NCBI RefSeq assembly: GCF_000745475.1
Contig: NZ_JQJJ01000008.1
Span: 1,039,879-1,103,878, forward strand
Reading direction: 5' to 3'
Origin: Allobosea sp. UNC402CLCol
GTDB lineage: Bacteria > Pseudomonadota > Alphaproteobacteria > Rhizobiales > Beijerinckiaceae
Length of the DNA stretch: 64,000 bases
Position 1 is the stretch's first letter, and the number at the start of each line of letters is the position of its first letter. Made by a program: the position numbers and the translations under genes. Positions 59,357 through 64,000 of this stretch are shown piece by piece. The notes under the pieces are model-generated. The model did not search any database. It had not been told where the DNA came from and saw nothing but the letters and a program-made list of their open reading frames with translations.

Positions 59357-59948
59357 CATTTAATTGCACGAATTTCAGCAGAGATCAACCGGGGCTTTTC
59401 GGACGATCTCATCGCGATCATCCGAAACGAATACTCGACCGGCTCGCGGCCAAGATCGCCCGCCTTCGCGACTGCTTCGGTCCGCAGCCGATCTATGGCG
59501 GCTCCTGTGCTGGGCGGCGCAGGGCTTTTCCATCATGCCGAGAGCTATATCTATGCTTCTTCAACGTCACCGGCGGCAGCTATGCCGATCGCCGACGAAG
59601 CGGATGCTCCCGGTGAGGATCTTCACACAGCCGCGAAGCGCGCGTATTGCAGCCAGATCGACATCGTCAAACTTCTCCTCGCGCAGAAACTATCCAGAGT
59701 TCGGCGCCGACCGGATCTCCACGGACTCAGTTCGTTGATACTTGACGCCGATGAAATCCGAGGCCTCGTGCGTCGGAGGGCACTCGAAGATCCGACGATG
59801 ACTCAAGCCAGGAAGGAGCTCCGAACCACGGATCGCGTGGTCAAAGCGCTGATCTGCGTCAATGATATCAGCGGCTTATTAGGTCTCCGAGTGCCAATAT
59901 TTGCTCGTCGCCAGAACAAAGGCTCAGGCCGTTCCGGATTGTCAGGGC
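59357..59948. other. Gap between paaJ and phoR with a decayed HTH-like frame
   Basis: No confident gene. A plus-strand frame (59495-59995) reads YCSQIDIVKLLLAQKLSRVR, LDADEIRGLVRRRALEDPTM and ARKELRTTDRVVKALICVND. This resembles a small DNA-binding/excisionase-like segment, probably a remnant of a larger hypothetical or mobile-element gene. It overlaps phoR on the other strand and lacks a good start. Confidence 0.35.
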
Positions 59949-61007
59949 TCAGGCCGCGCTGCGGCCCGTTCCGTAGCGCGGCAGGATCGCCTTGAAGGCA
60001 GCGCCCTGCCCCGGCTTGCTCTCGATGGTGAGCCGGCCACGATGGCGCAGCACGATGTGCTTGACGATGGCGAGGCCCAGCCCCGTGCCGCCGGCCTCGC
60101 GGCTGGCGGCCGTATCGACGCGGTAGAAGCGCTCGGTCAGGCGCGGAAGATGCTCGGGCGCGATGCCCGGCCCGTCGTCGCGGACGCAGACGCTGGCCTC
60201 CCCGTCATGAATCTCGACCGCGATTGCGACCTCGCCGCCGCGCTTGCCGTATTTGATCGCGTTCTCGACCAGGTTCTCCATCAGCCGCAGCAACTCGTCC
60301 CGGTCCCCCGGCACCTGCAGCGGTTCGGACGGCGCCTTCAGCTTGAGGGTCACCTCGCGCTCGCGCGCCAGCAGCGCGAGGGAATCGACGATCTCGCGCG
60401 CGATGCCGGCGAGATCCACCGGCGCGTCGGGCGCGACATGGGCGCGCTGCTCGATCCGCGACAGCGAGAGCAGGTCGTCGACGAGCCGCGCCATGCGCAA
60501 GCCCTGCTCGCGCATGATGCCGAGGAAGCGTTCGCGGGCCTTCTCGTCGTTGCGCGCCGGCCCCTGCAGCGTCTCGACGAAGCCGAGCAGCGAGGCCAGC
60601 GGCGTGCGCAATTCATGGCTGGCATTGGCGACGAAATCGACGCGCATGCGCTCGATGACGCGCTGCTCGCTCAGATCCTCGAAGGTCAGGAGCGTCGGAC
60701 GGCGCTCGGCCCGCCCGGCAAGCGCGGCGATGTGGATGCGGAAGGTCCGCTCCACCGGAACGCGCTCGACGAGCTCGATCGTCTTGCGCCCGCCATCCAG
60801 CGCCACCGCCTCGATCGCCTCGATCAGGTCGGGGTCGCGCAGCACCAGCGCCAGGAGCTTGCCGGTCTCGAGCCCCGGGATCAGCGCGCGCATCGCCGGG
60901 CTCAGCGCCTGCGCGACGCCGAGCTCGTCGAGCAGCACGACGGCAGTGCCGAGCGCCTCGACGAAGCCGCGCGCAGCGGCGATGGGGAAAACGGCGGTGT
61001 CGATCAT
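59949..61007 (-). CDS. phoR: PhoR-like phosphate sensor histidine kinase without visible membrane segment
   Basis: The 352-residue kinase has a PAS-like N-terminus (ALGTAVVLLDELGVAQALSP), DHp domain VDFVANASHELRTPLASLLG with phospho-acceptor His131, then catalytic boxes LMENLVENAIKYGKRGGEVA (N), DDGPGIAPEHLPRLTERFYR (G1) and GGTGLGLAIVKHIVLRHRGR (G2). This is the PhoR type. Unlike typical PhoR it lacks an N-terminal transmembrane pair in the open frame. Its partner phoB is 38 kb away; ppk2 lies divergent. Confidence 0.9.
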   Translation of the reverse strand: MIDTAVFPIAAARGFVEALGTAVVLLDELGVAQALSPAMRALIPGLETGKLLALVLRDPDLIEAIEAVALDGGRKTIELVERVPVERTFRIHIAALAGRAERRPTLLTFEDLSEQRVIERMRVDFVANASHELRTPLASLLGFVETLQGPARNDEKARERFLGIMREQGLRMARLVDDLLSLSRIEQRAHVAPDAPVDLAGIAREIVDSLALLAREREVTLKLKAPSEPLQVPGDRDELLRLMENLVENAIKYGKRGGEVAIAVEIHDGEASVCVRDDGPGIAPEHLPRLTERFYRVDTAASREAGGTGLGLAIVKHIVLRHRGRLTIESKPGQGAAFKAILPRYGTGRSAA

Positions 61008-61148
61008 GGAACGTCCGAAGCTGCCGGCCGTTGCCGGCTCGGCTCTTCCTGCGCGGAACGGCAGAGGGCGTCAATTCCCTTCGGCGCGGTAGCCGGCTAG
61101 GCTCCACCGGGGAAGAAACGGGCTCGCCCCGGCGAGGAGACAGAAACG

Positions 61149-62138
61149 ATGGCGAAGAAATTCTCAGGCGCCGAGATCGAAAACCTGATCCAGCTGCCGG
61201 CGACGCAATCGACCCCGAAGGAGAAGCGGCCGCCCAAGCCGGGCAAGTCCAAGAGCACCGGCAAGGCCCGAAAGGCCGGCAAGGCCAAGGGCTTCGACAT
61301 CGAGGCCGATACCCTGCCGGAAGCGATCGTCGACGCGGCCTATCACAGCGGCGACTACCCCTATGGCAAGCGGATGAAGCGCAAGCGCTACAACCGCGAA
61401 TTGGAGCCGCTGCAGATCGAACTGCAGAAGCTGATGCGCTGGGCCCAGAAGCATGGCGAGCGCATCGTCGTCGTCTTCGAGGGCCGCGACGGCGCCGGCA
61501 AGGGCGGCACCATCGCCCGCTTCACCCAGCATCTCAATCCGCGCCAGGCCCGCATCGTCGCCCTGCCCAAGCCCTCGGACACCGAGAAGGGGCAGTGGTA
61601 TTTCCAGCGCTACGCCGCCGAAATGCCGACGGCCGGCGAGATCGTCTTCTTCGACCGCTCCTGGTACAACCGCGCCGGGGTCGAGCGCGTCATGGGCTTC
61701 TGCACGCCGGAGCAGACCGAGAGCTTCCTGCGCGAGGCCCCCGTCTTCGAGGGCATGCTGACGCGCGGCGGCATCCGCATCGTCAAGCTCTTCCTGACCA
61801 TCGGCCGCGAGATGCAGATGATGCGCCTGCATGCCCGCTGGCACGATCCGCTCAAGCGCTGGAAGCTCTCGCCGATCGACTTCGAGGCGATCCCGCGCTT
61901 CGACGATTATTCCCGCGCCTTCGACGAGATGCTCGGCCGCACCTCGACGAAAGACGCGCCCTGGGTCGTCGTGCGCAGCAACGACAAGCTGCGCGCTAGG
62001 CTCAACGCCATCCGCCATGTCCTGCGGGCGATCCCCTACAAGGACAAGGACGAGGCGGCGATCGGCCCGCTCGACGACAAGGTCGTCGTCTCGGTCGAGC
62101 GCTATCTCGCCAAGGGCGGCGAGCCGGAAACCGCCTGA
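61149..62138 (+). CDS. ppk2: Polyphosphate kinase 2 (PPK2)
   Basis: The 329-residue protein has Walker A VVFEGRDGAGKGGTIARF (Gly112-Lys118), Walker B IVFFDRSWYNRAGVERVMGF and a lid region LTRGGIRIVKLFLTIGREMQ. This is PPK2, which moves phosphate between polyphosphate and nucleotides. A Lys-rich stretch at residues 25-48 is an N-terminal extension. It is divergent from phoR (141 bp apart), fitting phosphate control. Confidence 0.93.
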   Translation: MAKKFSGAEIENLIQLPATQSTPKEKRPPKPGKSKSTGKARKAGKAKGFDIEADTLPEAIVDAAYHSGDYPYGKRMKRKRYNRELEPLQIELQKLMRWAQKHGERIVVVFEGRDGAGKGGTIARFTQHLNPRQARIVALPKPSDTEKGQWYFQRYAAEMPTAGEIVFFDRSWYNRAGVERVMGFCTPEQTESFLREAPVFEGMLTRGGIRIVKLFLTIGREMQMMRLHARWHDPLKRWKLSPIDFEAIPRFDDYSRAFDEMLGRTSTKDAPWVVVRSNDKLRARLNAIRHVLRAIPYKDKDEAAIGPLDDKVVVSVERYLAKGGEPETA

Positions 62139-63037
62139 GGCTCCCGCATCCGCTCGGCGAGAAAATCGACGAAGGCGCGGATGCGCCCCGCCATATGCTC
62201 GTGGCCGGCGAAGACGGCGTGGATCAGCTCGCGGTCATCCGCGTCATAGGCCTCCAGCACCGGCACGAGCCGGCCCGCGGCGAGATCCGGCTCGACATGG
62301 AACCGGCCGAGCCGCGCCAGCCCCATGCCGCGCAGGCAGAGATTGCGCAGCGTGGCGCCGCTATTGGCCAGGAAGTTCCCGGCGACCGTGCGGCTGAAGC
62401 GCTCGCCGCTTGCCGGATCGCGGAACAGCCATTCGTCGAAGCTCGAGCGGAAATTGAAGCGCAGGCAGTTGAACCGCTCGAGATCGTCCGGGGTCCGGGG
62501 CGTGCCGTGCCGTTCGAGATAGGCGGGCGAGGCGATGACGATGCGGCGCGTCTCCAGGAGCTTGCGCGCCTTGAGCCGGGAATCCCGCAGGATGCCGGCG
62601 CGGATGGCGATGTCCGCGCGCTCCTCGACCAGGTCGATCACCTCGTCGTTCAGCGAGATGTCCAGCTCGATCTCGGGATAGAGCGTCAGGAATTCCTGCA
62701 CCCGCGGCAGGACATACATCACCCCGAAGCCGACGGAGACGCTGACCCTGAGCCGGCCGCGCGGCACCGCCCGCGCCCCGCTGGAGAGCGCGCTCTCCGT
62801 CTCCTCGATCTCGGCGAGGATGCGCCGCGCCCGCGCCAGATAGACCTCGCCTTCCGGCGTGAGCTGCAGGGCGCGCGTCGTGCGCACCAGAAGCCGCGTG
62901 CCGAGCCGGTCCTCGACGCGGCTGATCAGCTTGCTGACGGCCGAGGGCGAGAGGTTGAGCTTGCGCCCGGCCGCCGAGAAGCTCCCGGCATCCGCCGCCG
63001 TGACGAAGACATCCATCTCACCCGCGCGATTATCCAT
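62102..63037 (-). CDS. LysR-family regulator (CrgA-like)
   Basis: The 311-residue protein has the LysR winged helix FVTAADAGSFSAAGRKLNLS and PSAVSKLISRVEDRLGTRLL. A substrate-binding domain with RLRVSVSVGFGVMYVLPRVQ and LNDEVIDLVEERADIAIRAG, typical of the CrgA/DsdC group, follows. Its last 37 bases overlap the 3' end of ppk2 on the other strand. No divergent target gene is seen at its 5' side except a small hypothetical. Confidence 0.9.
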   Translation of the reverse strand: MDNRAGEMDVFVTAADAGSFSAAGRKLNLSPSAVSKLISRVEDRLGTRLLVRTTRALQLTPEGEVYLARARRILAEIEETESALSSGARAVPRGRLRVSVSVGFGVMYVLPRVQEFLTLYPEIELDISLNDEVIDLVEERADIAIRAGILRDSRLKARKLLETRRIVIASPAYLERHGTPRTPDDLERFNCLRFNFRSSFDEWLFRDPASGERFSRTVAGNFLANSGATLRNLCLRGMGLARLGRFHVEPDLAAGRLVPVLEAYDADDRELIHAVFAGHEHMAGRIRAFVDFLAERMREPQAVSGSPPLAR

Positions 63038-63093
63038 CCGCCACCGCCCCCAAGAGATCGCGTCTCACGCCCGTCGCGCCTCAAGCCCGCGCC

Positions 63094-63354
63094 TCACGCT
63101 CCCTTGGCGATGGCCTGCTTCAACCGCGCGACCGCCTCCGTCGCGCCGGACCGGACCGTGATCTCCAGCGTCGGCGCCTCGCGCTCGATCATCTCGATCA
63201 GCGTTTCCGGCGAAATCTCGGCCCGCGCCGCGGTGAGCTTCAGCACGGCATTGGCGATGATGTTGGGCCAATACGCCGCCCCGCCCTTGGCCAGCCCCTT
63301 GGCCTTGCGGCCCTCGAATTCCTGGGCGAGCTGTTCGGGGGTCTTTTTGGCCAT
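63094..63354 (-). CDS. Small hypothetical protein
   Basis: An 86-residue protein, MAKKTPEQLAQEFEGRKAKG.., with a charged N-terminus and an Ala-rich helical C-terminus (SGATEAVARLKQAIAKGA). It looks soluble, has no signal peptide or membrane segment, and no family was recognised. It lies 56 bp upstream of the LysR gene on the same strand. No strong ribosome-binding site is visible. Confidence 0.55.
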   Translation of the reverse strand: MAKKTPEQLAQEFEGRKAKGLAKGGAAYWPNIIANAVLKLTAARAEISPETLIEMIEREAPTLEITVRSGATEAVARLKQAIAKGA

Positions 63355-64000
63355 GGGGAGGGTTCCGTGAATCGCTTTGCGCGGTGAGCTTACCCTAATC
63401 GGGCCCGAAAAGGCGCGATGAACCCGTTTCCCGTGTGGAGAAGGGCGGGCCTGCCGTCACCGGGCAAGGCGCGGCCGCCCTGTCGCCACCTCGATCGTCG
63501 GCGGTGCTCTCCCGCCCTGCCCTTCCCGCCGATCGCGGACTTGTCCGGGACCGGCCCGCGAAGCGTCGAACGCTGCAAAAGCCGGCTTCGCTGCGGCAGC
63601 GGGTTGCCCGCGCTTCACCGCGAAAGGACGCGCATCATCGCCGCCCACGCCGCCGGGCGGGGGCGTTGAGAGATGAGGGGCAGCGGAGCGCCGCGAGGCG
63701 CGGTTGGGTATCAGGCCGCTTCCATTGAGCCAGGATGCGGCGCGGAGGGATTGAGCCACCCTCCGCACGCCCCGTGGCGCTCCGCTTATCGGCGTTCTTA
63801 AGTCTCCGGGCCGCGCTTACCGGGCCTGCAGCCATCCTTCGCCGCGAGCCCTTTCGACGCCAGTTCGGCTCAGCGCCTTGTCGCGTCTACTCGGGCATGG
63901 GACGAAGGCGTGATGCCATCGGCCGTTCCCAGCGAGCTCCTCGCACAGGGATCGTAGTGTCCCCAGGGCGGTGCCCCGAAGCCTCCCGGGAGTGGATCGT
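63355..64000. other. Gap at the right edge, inverted repeats but no gene
   Basis: About 646 bp to the window edge without a believable gene. An 11-bp inverted repeat AGCGGAGCGCC (63682-63692) and GGCGCTCCGCT (63777-63787) encloses a hairpin GCGGAGGG-attgagcca-CCCTCCGC (63743-63767). ATTGAGCCA is repeated directly 27 bp apart. Function unknown; a structured RNA or remnant is possible. Confidence 0.35.

Overview
This is a GC-rich, densely coded stretch of an alphaproteobacterial chromosome, most like a Rhizobiales/Hyphomicrobiales soil bacterium of the Bosea type. That placement is inferred from the gene order mdh-sucCD-sucAB-lpd, from short palindromic intergenic repeats with cores such as TCATGGTCGGGCTTGTCC, and from the large number of ABC uptake systems and one-operon regulators. 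No rRNA, tRNA, CRISPR array, intact insertion sequence or prophage was recognised.

Layout. 1-3.2 kb: minus-strand operon of a cytosine-deaminase-like amidohydrolase, an FAD oxidase and a flavodoxin-fold quinone reductase cut by the window edge. 3.4-4.4 kb: folD with a shared convergent terminator. 4.4-14.4 kb: TCA-cycle block mdh, sucC, sucD, sucA, sucB, lpd on the minus strand, interrupted by a plus-strand 2-oxoglutarate/Fe(II) oxygenase gene. 14.7-20.6 kb: TetR regulator, ZapE ATPase and a polar amino-acid ABC transporter divergent from a LysR regulator. 20.7-26.6 kb: a SpoIIAA-like protein and the phosphate block pstS-pstC-pstA-pstB-phoU-phoB with a clear Pho box. 26.6-34 kb: a polyamine-type ABC transporter with a creatinase-like M24 protein, a decayed flavin reductase and a divergent GntR regulator. 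34-40.8 kb: IclR regulator divergent from an operon for a NitT/TauT-type transporter, a class III CoA-transferase, a citryl-CoA-lyase-like protein and a lactonase-type amidohydrolase. 41-43.5 kb: a FecCD permease remnant, a MarR/hydrolase divergon with two identical operator cores, and degraded sequence. 43.5-59.4 kb: a branched-chain-amino-acid-type transporter beside a complete phenylacetate (paa) pathway. 60-63.4 kb: phoR, ppk2, a LysR regulator and a small unknown protein.

How it works together. The TCA block supplies succinyl-CoA and malate turnover and also receives the acetyl-CoA and succinyl-CoA that phenylacetate degradation yields. The phosphate theme is split: pst-phoU-phoB at 21-26 kb and phoR plus polyphosphate kinase at 60-62 kb. 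Each catabolic block carries its own divergent regulator and a visible palindromic operator.

Most noteworthy: the compact IclR-controlled CoA-transferase/lyase/lactonase operon with no pathway known to me; a third phenylacetate-oxygenase-family paralogue inside the paa cluster; an M24-fold protein in which four of five metal ligands appear replaced; a 2OG oxygenase in the middle of the genes that make and consume 2-oxoglutarate; and PaaR-type boxes that tie a LIV-type transporter to phenylacetate.
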